Part shown: positions 35,092 to 43,552 of the stretch, one piece after another
Numbering within the stretch: the first letter of the stretch is position 1
Layout: each line of letters starts with the position of its first letter
DNA from: Haloimpatiens lingqiaonensis
Lineage (GTDB): Bacteria; Bacillota; Clostridia; Clostridiales; Clostridiaceae
Reading direction: 5' to 3'
Length of the DNA stretch: 64,000 nt
Assembly (NCBI RefSeq): GCF_901447495.1
Contig: NZ_CABDWS010000003.1
Span: 1 to 64,000, forward strand
The notes under the pieces: generated by a model
What the model was told of the DNA's origin: nothing
Databases searched by the model: none
What the model saw: the letters and a program-made list of their open reading frames with translations, nothing else
Program-made: the position numbers and the translations under genes

Positions 35092-36132
35092 TTATTTTAT
35101 TTCCAAAATTTTAATGTGCCCTTTAATATCTTTATAAAGAAAACCATATTTATAAAATCCAATGAAATCTCCTTCGTATTTAAACACCTTATGAGAGTTA
35201 CACCCTTTAATTATATCAGTTTCCTGATCTTTTACATAAACCTCCCCATTGTCTTTTAAATAAATACTGTTTAAATTATATTCCTTATCCAAGGATATCC
35301 TTTTAAAATTTCTATTCTTTATATTATTTAATCTACTTATATTATCAATATATAATATATCACTAACTTTTGAATTTTTCATTTCATATAAGTAAATATT
35401 TTCTTTCTTATCCAAGGCCCATAACCTTGTCCCTTTTAATTTAGATATTTCTTTAATTTCCCCTTTATTATATTGCATTAAAGAGGAATCTTCTAAGTTT
35501 TCATATAAAAGTACATTTTCTTTAGTTACAAGCATATTTCCTACGGAAGTTTTTCCCAAGTTTATTTCTTTTACATTTTTCATTAAATCCACACTATATA
35601 CTCTGGATTTATCTTTTTCTGTGATATTTATATATATCATTTCTATAACTGGAGATATAACTATATGACCAGTGGTATCTTCTATATTAGCCCATGCTAA
35701 ATGAGCTATTTCTTCCTTTAAATGTTTTTTGGCATCATAATATGATATTTTAACCCTGCTGGAATTCTTCTCTTTTTCACCTTCTAATATTAATAATCTA
35801 CTTCTATTTTCCACCCATTCATAATCCAATATAGTACTCTTTTCAGTTACAGGAAAGCTTTCAGTTGTTCCTTTTTCTATATCTATTATATTTAATTTTT
35901 TCCCACTAAAATAAGAAATATATTCAGCTTCAGATGATATTTTTATATTTTTTGCCTCTAGTGGTATCTTAACTTTAGTATTATATACTTTATCCTTTTT
36001 TTCATAGGGTATTTTTGTTATTTGTATGTTTATGTCTTTACCTAAAATATATTTATCCAAATACCAAAGTAACAACGTTTGTAAAAGTAATCCTATTATA
36101 ACCCACAACAACAATTTTTTAAATCTTTTCAT
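35092..36132 (-). CDS. Membrane-anchored extracellular protein of unknown function
   Basis: 346 residues from the ATG at 36132 (AAGGTG upstream; an in-frame GTG overlaps it). One N-terminal membrane helix (about 8-26) follows basic residues KRFKK, leaving a large outside domain rich in short beta strands and repeated patterns such as DNISRL, KKENIYLYE and KDNGEVYVKD, suggestive of a beta-propeller. No family recognised. It follows the phosphodiester glycosidase-domain gene by 47 bases and is likely co-transcribed with it. Confidence 0.65.
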   Translation of the reverse strand: MKRFKKLLLWVIIGLLLQTLLLWYLDKYILGKDINIQITKIPYEKKDKVYNTKVKIPLEAKNIKISSEAEYISYFSGKKLNIIDIEKGTTESFPVTEKSTILDYEWVENRSRLLILEGEKEKNSSRVKISYYDAKKHLKEEIAHLAWANIEDTTGHIVISPVIEMIYINITEKDKSRVYSVDLMKNVKEINLGKTSVGNMLVTKENVLLYENLEDSSLMQYNKGEIKEISKLKGTRLWALDKKENIYLYEMKNSKVSDILYIDNISRLNNIKNRNFKRISLDKEYNLNSIYLKDNGEVYVKDQETDIIKGCNSHKVFKYEGDFIGFYKYGFLYKDIKGHIKILEIK

Positions 36133-36179
36133 AAAGTTCACCTTGCCAATTATTTAAACATTTTTAAAATCATGCTATT

Positions 36180-37163
36180 TTATTGTTCTACATATACAAT
36201 AGAAGGTACTGTTCTTTCACCTAAAGGATCAGAAGGATTATTTAATATTTCTCCTTGATAATACATAGTAGAGGATGAGCCTCCATCTAAATTAGTAGCA
36301 TTATAAGCACCTAATTGGAGCATTATTTGTTGTAAATCCTTTAAACTAGCCCCATAACTACTAGGTTGTCTTCCATCTATAACTAATAAAATTATACTTC
36401 CGTCTTTTTTCTGTCCTATAACAGTTCTAGGTGCTATGCCCCAACCTCCATCTCCTTTAATTATGGTACCCTTACCATCAATAATTAATGGTGGACCAAA
36501 AGATATGGCATCCCTTATTTTTAACTCTTTTAATTCTTTTAAAGTATATTCTCCTACTAACAATACTCCCTCTTCTGTAAAAGCCATAATATGCATTTTT
36601 AAATTTTCATTAACATCTTCACATATATTTTTACCATGGCTTATTAAAATTCCCATTGGATTCGCACCTGTGCTAATCCATGATTCATCTTTTTTATTGT
36701 ATCCAAAGGCTCCTCCATTAATAGCAGCTATAGCATTATTCTCCTTTGCTATATGGCTTGTGGTTTCTCCTTCTATCCCTAGTTTACTACTATATCCCAC
36801 TTTCACTTTATTTGGGTCATCTATTATTAACGCATATCCTTTAAATCTTTTACTTTTAACAATATATTTATCTATATAGTTTTTTTTATTTCTGTTTTTT
36901 ATATTAATTTTTATTTGTTCTAAATTCTCTTGTTTTTTTATATTAAATTTATTTTCACTTAAAATATCTTTTATATAATTCTCCGGCAGAAAAGCTTTTG
37001 CTATGTATTGATGACTTAAAGTGGTCATTGATGCCCCTACCATGGCCTTTTTAACATTTTCAAAGGGACCATAAAATACAAAGAAAGGTACTGTTATAAG
37101 CATAAACACCACTTGAAACCCTAGGAAAACCAAAATTTTAGATATTTTTTTATCTTTTTTCAA
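36180..37163 (-). CDS. Membrane-anchored phosphodiester glycosidase-domain protein (NAGPA/DUF2233)
   Basis: 327 residues from a TTG at 37163 preceded by AAAGGTGAT; the longer frame has no signal. A membrane helix lies at about 9-31. The outer domain has AAINGGAFG, SFGPPLIIDGKG, APRTVIGQKKDG, LLVIDGRQPSSYGASL and NLDGGSSSTMYY, the core of the NAGPA family. Such proteins cleave phosphodiester-linked sugars or remodel the envelope; the substrate is unknown. The upstream 37164-37419 holds a large inverted repeat. Confidence 0.88.
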   Translation of the reverse strand: MKKDKKISKILVFLGFQVVFMLITVPFFVFYGPFENVKKAMVGASMTTLSHQYIAKAFLPENYIKDILSENKFNIKKQENLEQIKINIKNRNKKNYIDKYIVKSKRFKGYALIIDDPNKVKVGYSSKLGIEGETTSHIAKENNAIAAINGGAFGYNKKDESWISTGANPMGILISHGKNICEDVNENLKMHIMAFTEEGVLLVGEYTLKELKELKIRDAISFGPPLIIDGKGTIIKGDGGWGIAPRTVIGQKKDGSIILLVIDGRQPSSYGASLKDLQQIMLQLGAYNATNLDGGSSSTMYYQGEILNNPSDPLGERTVPSIVYVEQ

Positions 37164-37265
37164 CTTTATCACCTTTCTCAAACTACACAAGTATAAAGTA
37201 AAATATATCACAAGTATGTATTCATTACAATATATTAACAATGATCAATACTCAATGATTAATGT

Positions 37266-37382
37266 ATTAATGAGCAATGATTCATTAATGGTAAAATTCA
37301 AAAGGAGTTTTTAAATCTTATTTTAATGAAAACATATTTAAAAACTCCCTTGAATTTATATCATTAATTGCTCATTGATAAT
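37266..37382. repeat. Large imperfect inverted repeat after the phoH-type gene
   Basis: A left arm (37266-37315) with ATTAATGAGCAATGA and AAAAGGAGTTTTTAAAT pairs with a right arm (37336-37382) with ATTTAAAAACTCCCTTG and AATTGCTCATTGATAAT. About 45 positions could pair with a few bulges. It may act as terminator in either direction, but is far longer than needed. Confidence 0.75.
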
Positions 37383-37419
37383 TCGTACATTTCATTATCA
37401 TTGCAATAAATAATATATT

Positions 37420-38796
37420 TTATAATCTTTTGGATCCTTCGTAAGCTAAAGGGGATCTTTCACATTCTTCATAATTTAAAGTCAACTGATAACAAAGTGG
37501 GCTACCCTTCATTTTTTCTGAAGCATAGCACAATCCATTGTATTTAAAATCTAAAGATGGTTGATCTATTTGTTCTGGATCACCTATAAGTATTAATTTA
37601 GTTCCATTTCCTATTCGAGTAACTATAGCTTTAATTTGTTTTGGGGAAAGATTTTGCGCCTCATCTATAATTACCCAGTTCTTGTATATGGATCTTCCTC
37701 TTAAATAAGCCACTGCCTCCGTAGTTACAATCCTTCTATCAAAGAATTCTCTAATTTTGCAATTAAGTTCTTCTTCATCTTTGTATTTACACTTGTAATA
37801 TGAATTCATTAAAACCTCTAAGTTATCATACACTGGTCTCATAAAAGGCAATATTTTATCCTGTTCAGAACCTGGTAAAAATCCTATCTCCTCATCCATC
37901 GTCACATTAGCTCTGCAAACTAAAATCCTTCTGTATTCCTTAGGATCCGTTTCTAGTACTTTATACAACCCTATTGCCAGTGAAAATAATGTTTTAGCAG
38001 TGCCTGCAGGTCCTTTTATTATAACTAAAGGAGCCTTATCACACTCCATAAAAAGGGCTTCCTGCATAAATTTTTGTCCTATATTTCTAGGCATTATATT
38101 CAAAGGTCGTATATCGCCATATATCAATGGCACAACTTCTTTTCCATTATATCTTCCTAATGCAGTTTTTCTAGGGTTATTTGTAGCCCTAATTAATACA
38201 AATTCATTTACTATTAACTCTGGTTTAATATAACTTTGCTTTTCTTGGCAGTAATAAGACAATTCTTTCAAATCTATATACTTTTTTATATAAAAATTAT
38301 CTATATCTTCTTCAGAAGCATATAATTCTGTTCTCCCCGTATAGTTTGTACTATAATCACTAGAAAAATTCTCTGAAAAATCATAAACTGAAATTCCTAA
38401 TGAATCTGCCTTTATCTTTTCCATGGCATCCATAGTAACTAAATGTACATCTTCCCCTTTTTCCATTAATCCCTTACAAATTTGAATTATTCTATTATCA
38501 GGTTTATGCTTCTCCCAAGCTTTTGGAATTTCTACTTCACAATAACCTGTTTCTACCCTTAATTTGGTTCCACTAGATAATTTAATTCCTTTAACCAAAT
38601 TTCCTTTTATTCTAATTTCATCTATTATTCTAATTGCACGCCTAGCTTTATATCCTAGTTCTCCACTGTTTCCCTTAAAATTATCTAACTCCTCAAGAAC
38701 CACTTCGGGTATTATCAAATCTCCATCTTGAAAATTTAATATACTTTCTGGGGAATATAAAAAGACATTTGTATCTATAATATATGTGTTATTCAA
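37420..38796 (-). CDS. PIN-PhoH ATPase (YlaK-type)
   Basis: 458 residues starting at a TTG. The N-terminal PIN nuclease domain has IIDTNVFL (D8) and LEELD (E35/E36); the C-terminal PhoH ATPase has IKGPAGTAKT (about 260-269), VIIDEAQNLSP and LIGDPEQID. PIN-PhoH proteins are RNA-dependent ATPases with ribonuclease activity. The PIN aspartate at residue 8 forces the start here, although the ribosome site (GGAGG, 38833-38837) is 36 bases away; a hairpin in between may bridge the gap. Confidence 0.92.
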   Translation of the reverse strand: MNNTYIIDTNVFLYSPESILNFQDGDLIIPEVVLEELDNFKGNSGELGYKARRAIRIIDEIRIKGNLVKGIKLSSGTKLRVETGYCEVEIPKAWEKHKPDNRIIQICKGLMEKGEDVHLVTMDAMEKIKADSLGISVYDFSENFSSDYSTNYTGRTELYASEEDIDNFYIKKYIDLKELSYYCQEKQSYIKPELIVNEFVLIRATNNPRKTALGRYNGKEVVPLIYGDIRPLNIMPRNIGQKFMQEALFMECDKAPLVIIKGPAGTAKTLFSLAIGLYKVLETDPKEYRRILVCRANVTMDEEIGFLPGSEQDKILPFMRPVYDNLEVLMNSYYKCKYKDEEELNCKIREFFDRRIVTTEAVAYLRGRSIYKNWVIIDEAQNLSPKQIKAIVTRIGNGTKLILIGDPEQIDQPSLDFKYNGLCYASEKMKGSPLCYQLTLNYEECERSPLAYEGSKRL

Positions 38797-38801
38797 TATA
38801 T

Positions 38802-38848
38802 AATTGTTGACATATTATATAAGTCAACAAATCCTCCTTTCAACAATT
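38802..38848 (-). promoter_or_regulatory. Alternative hairpins around the phoH ribosome site
   Basis: TTGTTGAC and GTCAACAA (38804-38811 with 38823-38830) form an 8-pair hairpin between GGAGG (38833-38837) and the TTG start (38796); when folded it leaves about 9 unpaired bases between them. Alternatively AATTGTTGA and TCAACAATT (38802-38810 with 38840-38848) pair and put the ribosome site in the loop. The two folds exclude each other. Candidate translation switch. Confidence 0.6.
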
Positions 38849-39034
38849 GTTAAACTATAAAATTATACTTACTATATTAATATTTATTTGTAACACATAG
38901 TATAACAATATTAGAAAGCTTTATAAAAAGATTTCGTATATATTTTGAATATTTTTGCAATTCAATAGCCATAGATTATATTTAACTGTATACTAAAAAA
39001 AGATTCTATATACATTTTAAATTATTTTACGTTC

Positions 39035-39063
39035 TTTACAGATAATAATTTTTATTATATAAT
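39035..39063 (+). promoter_or_regulatory. perR promoter with built-in Per/Fur-like operator
   Basis: TTTACA (39035-39040), 17-base spacer, TATAAT (39058-39063). The spacer carries ATAATAATTTTTATTAT, a near-perfect dyad like the Per box (TTATAATNATTATAA). It suggests autoregulation. The rest of 38849-39034 has no gene. Confidence 0.65.
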
Positions 39064-39094
39064 ATAACTAATTAAAAAATAAGGAATGGTGATT

Positions 39095-39508
39095 ATGAAT
39101 AATATTACATCTGTATTTAAGGAAAAAGGGCTTAAATTGACCCCCCAAAGAATAGCAGTTTATAAATATCTAAAAAGTACTAAAGAACACCCTTCTGCTG
39201 AAACTGTTTATAAGGCTTTACAAGAAGACTATCCTACCATGAGTCTTGCAACGGTTTATAAAGCCTTAAAAACTTTAGTTGAAGTAAATCTAGTACAAGA
39301 AATAAATGTAGGCGAAGGAAGTTTTAGATACGATGGAAATATACATCCTCACCCACACATACAATGCTTAAACTGCGGCAGAGTTGATGACATTGAAAAT
39401 TTATCTTTTTCTAAATTAAATGAAGAAGTTAAAGAGTATACAGATTATTCGGTACTTTCTAATAAAATTTACTTTTATGGATTATGTCCTAGCTGTAAGC
39501 ATGAGTAG
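39095..39508 (+). CDS. perR: PerR, peroxide-sensing Fur-family repressor
   Basis: 137 residues from the ATG at 39095, nine bases after AAGGA; an ATG at 39086 overlaps the site. The winged helix (LTPQRIAVYKYL, MSLATVYKALKTL) is followed by the metal domain. All five PerR regulatory ligands align with B. subtilis PerR: H32, D80, H86, H88 and D99, with aspartate in RYDGN where Fur has glutamate. Structural zinc cysteines are C91/C94 and C131/C134. It would repress oxidative stress genes and sense peroxide by histidine oxidation. Confidence 0.9.
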   Translation: MNNITSVFKEKGLKLTPQRIAVYKYLKSTKEHPSAETVYKALQEDYPTMSLATVYKALKTLVEVNLVQEINVGEGSFRYDGNIHPHPHIQCLNCGRVDDIENLSFSKLNEEVKEYTDYSVLSNKIYFYGLCPSCKHE

Positions 39509-39525
39509 CTTCCCTACTTATGCTT
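39497..39525. terminator. Bidirectional terminator overlapping the perR stop
   Basis: AAGCATGAGTAG (39497-39508) pairs with CTACTTATGCTT (39514-39525) with one mismatch, then TTTATTTAT. The TAG in the left arm is the perR stop codon, and the converging lipoprotein gene ends at 39526, so one hairpin serves both. Confidence 0.8.
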
Positions 39526-40767
39526 TTATTTATATGTACTCTTTATTACTTCTTTCCACTCTTCGCCGGTGTATTGTCCCTTAAGAATCTTAGTTACTAT
39601 TTTTTCTATGCTCCTATTGATTTCTTCTGGAATGCTATGATTTATCATCATATTCCTTTTATTACCATAATTAATATGATCTATAAATACTTTTTCGTTT
39701 TTCTCCGTAGTTTTGTTGTTTACCGCCTTACTTGCTGTTTTAAATCCTTGTTGTGATAAATTTTGTTGAAAATCTTCACTGTATATAAATTTTATAAACT
39801 TTTTTACTTCTTCCTTATCCATACTATCAGTGTTTACGCAAACCACAGGTTCTACTATTATAATGTTTTTAAAACTATTTTTATTTAAATCTAATAATTG
39901 GTACTTATACAACTCTTCAAATTTATTAAGCCCTCTACCATTATAAGCTGCTATGAACAATGGATATTCTTTTTCTTGCAGTTCTTTCAAATTATCAAAT
40001 CCCATTTTTTTAAAAGTCTTGTTAGTAATTATATTGTTTTTATATAAATAATTTATGTATTCAAAAACCTTTTGTATATCCTTTGAATCTTTGTAGTATT
40101 TATCAGAGCTTCCATAAAACTCATCTATATTATTTTCAAAAGTAATATTGTTAAATATAATAGAAAATAATAATTCATTTATTTCAATATTTTCAGGCAT
40201 AGTCACTGGTATTTCTATATCTTTTTCATTTAACTTCTTAAATACATTAAATAACTCATGAATATCTTTAGGATAAGCAATATTGATCTTATCCGCAACA
40301 TTTTTATTATATAGTATTTCCATTGAAAATGGTAGTATACCCACTCCATATATCCCATTACGGTGTTTACCATAATTAATTACTATGTCATAATATCTTT
40401 CATTTAATTTTTCTTCTTTTACAATCGGAGTCATCTCTCCAATTAATCCCTTGCTCTCTAGTTGTATCATACTATTTCTATCTGTAAATAATAAATTAGC
40501 CTTTTTCTCATTTAACATATATGTAGCTTCTTTCAAATCACTAAAATTAATAATATTAACTCTATTTTTATCATTCATGCTTTCATATTGATTTTTAATA
40601 TAATTTATTAAGTATAAGTCGTCCTTACTATCTAAATTTGTACATATATTCACTTCTTTTAATCCACTTGCTTCTTCTTTTTTATCTTTTTTATTTGTAC
40701 ATCCAATAAAATTTAAGCATATTAAACTTATTAAAAATATACCCAATACTTTTTTTATGTTTTTCAT
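39526..40767 (-). CDS. Extracellular solute-binding lipoprotein (family 1-like)
   Basis: 413 residues from the ATG at 40767 with AAGGAG upstream. A signal peptide with lipobox FIGC (lipidated C23) is followed by a charged linker and a periplasmic-binding-protein-like body with YGVGILPFSMEILYNKNV and KKFIKFIYSEDFQQNL, both typical of family 1 solute-binding proteins. No ABC permease or ATPase is adjacent, so the ligand and partners are unknown. Divergent from 40867. Confidence 0.75.
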   Translation of the reverse strand: MKNIKKVLGIFLISLICLNFIGCTNKKDKKEEASGLKEVNICTNLDSKDDLYLINYIKNQYESMNDKNRVNIINFSDLKEATYMLNEKKANLLFTDRNSMIQLESKGLIGEMTPIVKEEKLNERYYDIVINYGKHRNGIYGVGILPFSMEILYNKNVADKINIAYPKDIHELFNVFKKLNEKDIEIPVTMPENIEINELLFSIIFNNITFENNIDEFYGSSDKYYKDSKDIQKVFEYINYLYKNNIITNKTFKKMGFDNLKELQEKEYPLFIAAYNGRGLNKFEELYKYQLLDLNKNSFKNIIIVEPVVCVNTDSMDKEEVKKFIKFIYSEDFQQNLSQQGFKTASKAVNNKTTEKNEKVFIDHINYGNKRNMMINHSIPEEINRSIEKIVTKILKGQYTGEEWKEVIKSTYK

Positions 40768-40866
40768 AAGACATATCACTCCTTTTTAAAGGATTTTATT
40801 TAAAATTAGTTTATGTAATTAATTAATTATACTATTCATGCATATACTTTAATGGGGGTGAATTAC

Positions 40867-41835
40867 ATGAAGTTAAAAGTAATATTTTTAAAGAAAAAAC
40901 ATATATACATGATAGTTAGTGTATTAATAGTCCTTTTAATTTGTATTTTTTTTATAACCTTAGGGAAGAAAAAAAATTCCCTGTCTACTTTCAATATTAT
41001 GTCCAAAGATAAAATATTTAAAACAGATTTAACTGGAGATGGCGAAGAGGATTTACTATATGTTAAAACAAAAAAAGATAAGTATTATGTTCAAGTAAAT
41101 ACAAAAGATAAAAAAAGTATCTTTTTAGAACCTGAAAAGAAATTGGATACTCTAGGAGATTATTATGAACACTGGCCAATGCGCCTTACCTTAAAAGATA
41201 TTAATAGAGATAATACACCAGAAATATTTATTCAGTCATGCAAAAATGATAAGGCTATACAGCATGTTTTCCTTTGGAACAAAGAAACCTTTGAAGATAT
41301 ATTTTGTAGTTATAATAATATCTTGGGTTTTGTAGATTACTCAACTAATAGGACACCAAAATTTATGTCTGGAAATTATAAAGATGGCAAAATAACCTTT
41401 GATAGTTATATGATAGTTGGAAGGGAACTTAGGAATTTTAATTATAAATATGAAGAAAACTTTTTTGGAAAAGATACTATAGGGCAGTTTATAAATTTAA
41501 TGTGCTCTATGTCTGAAGCTAAGGATTCCTTTGCCGATTCATTAAAGGATATTACCCTTAATGACTCCTCACTACAAAAGGTTGATGAATTTATACGTGA
41601 AATTAATTCAAAAACTTCTAAACTTTCCTTCCAAGATGGTTTTTTTAAAGATTCTAAATATATAAAAGATGGGCAACCATCAGAAATATATTGGACTTTA
41701 AATTTTAAAGGAGCTTCGAAGGATTCTAAAGATATGAAAAATTATACTTTAGCTTTAACCTTAAAGCCTTGTGAAAATAAAACAGAACAAATTTCATATA
41801 AAATTGCTAAAGTATCCTTTTCTCCCTTGAAATAA
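40867..41835 (+). CDS. Membrane-anchored protein with VCBS-like calcium loops
   Basis: 322 residues from the ATG at 40867, six bases after GGGGGTG. One N-terminal membrane helix (about 12-32) leads to an outside domain. DLTGDGEEDLL (54-64) and DINRDNTPEIF (111-121) resemble the Asp-rich calcium loops of VCBS/FG-GAP-type repeats. The C-terminal half has no recognisable domain. Unknown function; single gene with its own terminator. Confidence 0.65.
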   Translation: MKLKVIFLKKKHIYMIVSVLIVLLICIFFITLGKKKNSLSTFNIMSKDKIFKTDLTGDGEEDLLYVKTKKDKYYVQVNTKDKKSIFLEPEKKLDTLGDYYEHWPMRLTLKDINRDNTPEIFIQSCKNDKAIQHVFLWNKETFEDIFCSYNNILGFVDYSTNRTPKFMSGNYKDGKITFDSYMIVGRELRNFNYKYEENFFGKDTIGQFINLMCSMSEAKDSFADSLKDITLNDSSLQKVDEFIREINSKTSKLSFQDGFFKDSKYIKDGQPSEIYWTLNFKGASKDSKDMKNYTLALTLKPCENKTEQISYKIAKVSFSPLK

Positions 41836-41838
41836 AAT

Positions 41839-41857
41839 GGACCGCTAAATGCGGTCC
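41839..41857 (+). terminator. Hairpin downstream of the VCBS-like gene
   Basis: GGACCGC (41839-41845), loop TAAAT, GCGGTCC (41851-41857). It is strong but followed by G-runs rather than T-runs, which is unusual for an intrinsic terminator. Confidence 0.6.
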
Positions 41858-41859
41858 AA

Positions 41860-41879
41860 GGGGGATGGGGGGTTTGGGG
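41860..41879 (+). other. Isolated G-run cluster
   Basis: GGGGG (41860-41864), GGGGGG (41867-41872) and GGGG (41876-41879) follow the hairpin directly, in DNA that is otherwise very A+T-rich. A two-layer quadruplex is possible; four runs of three are not available. Confidence 0.75.
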
Positions 41880-41897
41880 CATAAAACAACTTAAAAT

Positions 41898-41938
41898 TTA
41901 TTAATGTAAATCAAATATTAATTTGTTTACATTAATAA
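41898..41938. terminator. Long near-perfect stem-loop downstream of 42009-42554
   Basis: TTATTAATGTAAA (41898-41910) pairs with TTTACATTAATAA (41926-41938), and inside it CAAAT pairs with ATTTG around ATTA: 18 pairs with one unpaired T. Probably ends the minus-strand operon; it lacks a clear T-run. Confidence 0.65.
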
Positions 41939-42008
41939 TATTTCCATATATAATAAAATTTATACATGTTATAAGTAAAATTTATTTAATTTATGTTATT
42001 TATAAAAA

Positions 42009-42554
42009 TTAATTACTAGAATATATTTCTATGAGTCTATTTATTTCTTCTTTTATCTTTTCATCGCATAAATTTCTCAAACAAATTAGTAATCTTACCA
42101 CTTTTTCCCTCTTATCTATATCGTATTCATTATAGTCTTCTATATCTGTGATTTTAACATCATCCATGTTTTCTATATTATCTATTATTTCATTATGGAT
42201 ATTTTCATTTCCTTCTTTTGTTCTATCTTCAGTTCTATCTACTGTATTATAATCTCTATTTATTTTTTCCCCTGAAATTTTATCTTTAACCTGTTTTTCT
42301 TTATATTGAATTTTTTCTTTTTTATCCCCAGTACTCTCTATTTCGTCCTGGTCATACTCATTACCTTGTATGTTAAAATTAGCTAATAACTGCGCTAATG
42401 TATTCATATCTATATTACCTATCATTTTTGATATCTGTCCTAATGGAGAATTATCAAAGTTATTATATGGATTAGGATTGTCATATGGATTATTATTAAA
42501 ATTGTTATCTTCCCTTATTTCTTGCTGTCTTTTTTTATGTTTCTTCTTAGACAC
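42009..42554 (-). CDS. Asn-rich hydrophilic protein, unknown
   Basis: 181 residues from a GTG with AGGGGTGG upstream. A basic N-terminus (KKKHKKRQQE) leads into an Asn/Pro/Tyr-rich low-complexity tract, then LGQISKMIGNIDMNTLAQLLANFNIQG, an acidic middle and a helical C-terminus with LLICLRNLCDEKIKEEINRL. No domain recognised. Third gene of a set whose first two are Cys-rich and probably spore-surface proteins; similar composition occurs in clostridial spore proteins. Function inferred only from context. Confidence 0.55.
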   Translation of the reverse strand: MSKKKHKKRQQEIREDNNFNNNPYDNPNPYNNFDNSPLGQISKMIGNIDMNTLAQLLANFNIQGNEYDQDEIESTGDKKEKIQYKEKQVKDKISGEKINRDYNTVDRTEDRTKEGNENIHNEIIDNIENMDDVKITDIEDYNEYDIDKREKVVRLLICLRNLCDEKIKEEINRLIEIYSSN

Positions 42555-42609
42555 TATACCACCCCTTTTTTTACACTAGGGAGGGACGTACTCCCTCCCA
42601 TTACTTTTA

Positions 42610-42858
42610 CTAGCAGCAGCAATTACATCTTTGGGCATTAAAACCTGCAAAGTTACCTCTATTGCAGCAGCAGCATAAAAGTAAGAATAAGAAGAATAGA
42701 GCTTCAATTGTGGATTGGGATTGTATTACCTCTCCTTTTTTAAGGGCTATTAATAGCACTACTAAACAGAAAGGATTACATATATTCCCAAAACATGTTT
42801 GTGTTCCACAACCACAGCCATATGCTGGTGAATTACAGCAACAGTTTTTTCTTGACAT
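42610..42858 (-). CDS. Cys-rich hydrophobic small protein, spore-coat type
   Basis: 82 residues from the ATG at 42858, seven bases after GGGGGG. CCCNSPAYGCGCGTQTCF opens it, a hydrophobic stretch CLVVLLIALKKG follows, then ALFFLFLLLCCCC and a closing CNCCC. The mix of membrane-like and Cys-cluster segments resembles the gene at 7884 and the next one upstream. Likely cross-linked into spore layers; inferred from composition. Confidence 0.65.
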   Translation of the reverse strand: MSRKNCCCNSPAYGCGCGTQTCFGNICNPFCLVVLLIALKKGEVIQSQSTIEALFFLFLLLCCCCNRGNFAGFNAQRCNCCC

Positions 42859-42902
42859 AATCAACCCCCCTTTCCTGGGCAATGGTATTTTGTTAATTAT
42901 TT

Positions 42903-43346
42903 TTATTCTGCTGTATCTACATTGATCACATTATTAGCGCATGATCTATTGCCTTTTCCTGTTCTACCTCCAAGACAACATATTATTACTATAAAGATTA
43001 TTACACATATCCAACTATATCCACAGCCATAACTACCATAACTACCATAACTACAACTACAAGGATCTAAATAACATTCGTATTTCTTATATTTTTTACG
43101 ACAGTGTTTTTTACGTCTACAGCATAAATCAAAGCATCTATTGTTGCATTGTCCATAGCCTCCAAGGTTACCAAATCCCGAATTACCACAGCAGCATAAT
43201 AACAATAATAGCAATATTAATAACCACCTACTATTGCCACCACCGCTACCTAAGCCACCTAGCAAATCCGCATAATTCATTGGATTGAAACCTTTGTTAT
43301 CCCCACTTCCGCTAAACATTTGCTCAAATACCTTATTAAAGTCCAA
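42903..43346 (-). CDS. Gly- and Cys-rich protein, spore-coat type
   Basis: 147 residues from a TTG at 43346, seven bases after AGGAGG; an ATG at 43364 overlaps the site. FNKVFEQMFSGSGDNKGF is followed by a Gly/Leu tract (LLILLLLLLCCCG), a basic Cys part (CCRRKKHCRKKYKKYECY), the repeat SYGSYGSYGCGY and a second hydrophobic run, CVIIFIVIICC. First gene of the Cys-rich set. No known domain. Confidence 0.65.
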   Translation of the reverse strand: MDFNKVFEQMFSGSGDNKGFNPMNYADLLGGLGSGGGNSRWLLILLLLLLCCCGNSGFGNLGGYGQCNNRCFDLCCRRKKHCRKKYKKYECYLDPCSCSYGSYGSYGCGYSWICVIIFIVIICCLGGRTGKGNRSCANNVINVDTAE

Positions 43347-43497
43347 GCATACTCCTCCTTTCACTATAAATTTATTACTTTACATCTTTTGTTTCATACT
43401 ATATACTATTCAATTCATTTTAATATGACACTAAATATCTTACTTAAAATAATAAATATAAATTTATGACTTTAAAAAATTCCAATTTTAAATAAAA

Positions 43498-43534
43498 AAA
43501 CATACAGCAAATATAATTCATTTACTGTATGTTT
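43498..43534 (-). terminator. Terminator of the lon-engB run
   Basis: On the minus strand AAACATACAG (43525-43534 side) pairs with CTGTATGTTT (43498-43507 side), extended by AAAT/ATTT, then TTTTTTTATTT. It ends transcription after engB. Confidence 0.85.
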
Positions 43535-43552
43535 TAAAATTAATTTATTTAA

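Noticed and set aside
38765-38830. ATG and TTG codons nearer the phoH ribosome site
   Set aside because: Each is out of frame with the PIN domain and meets a stop within about a dozen codons.
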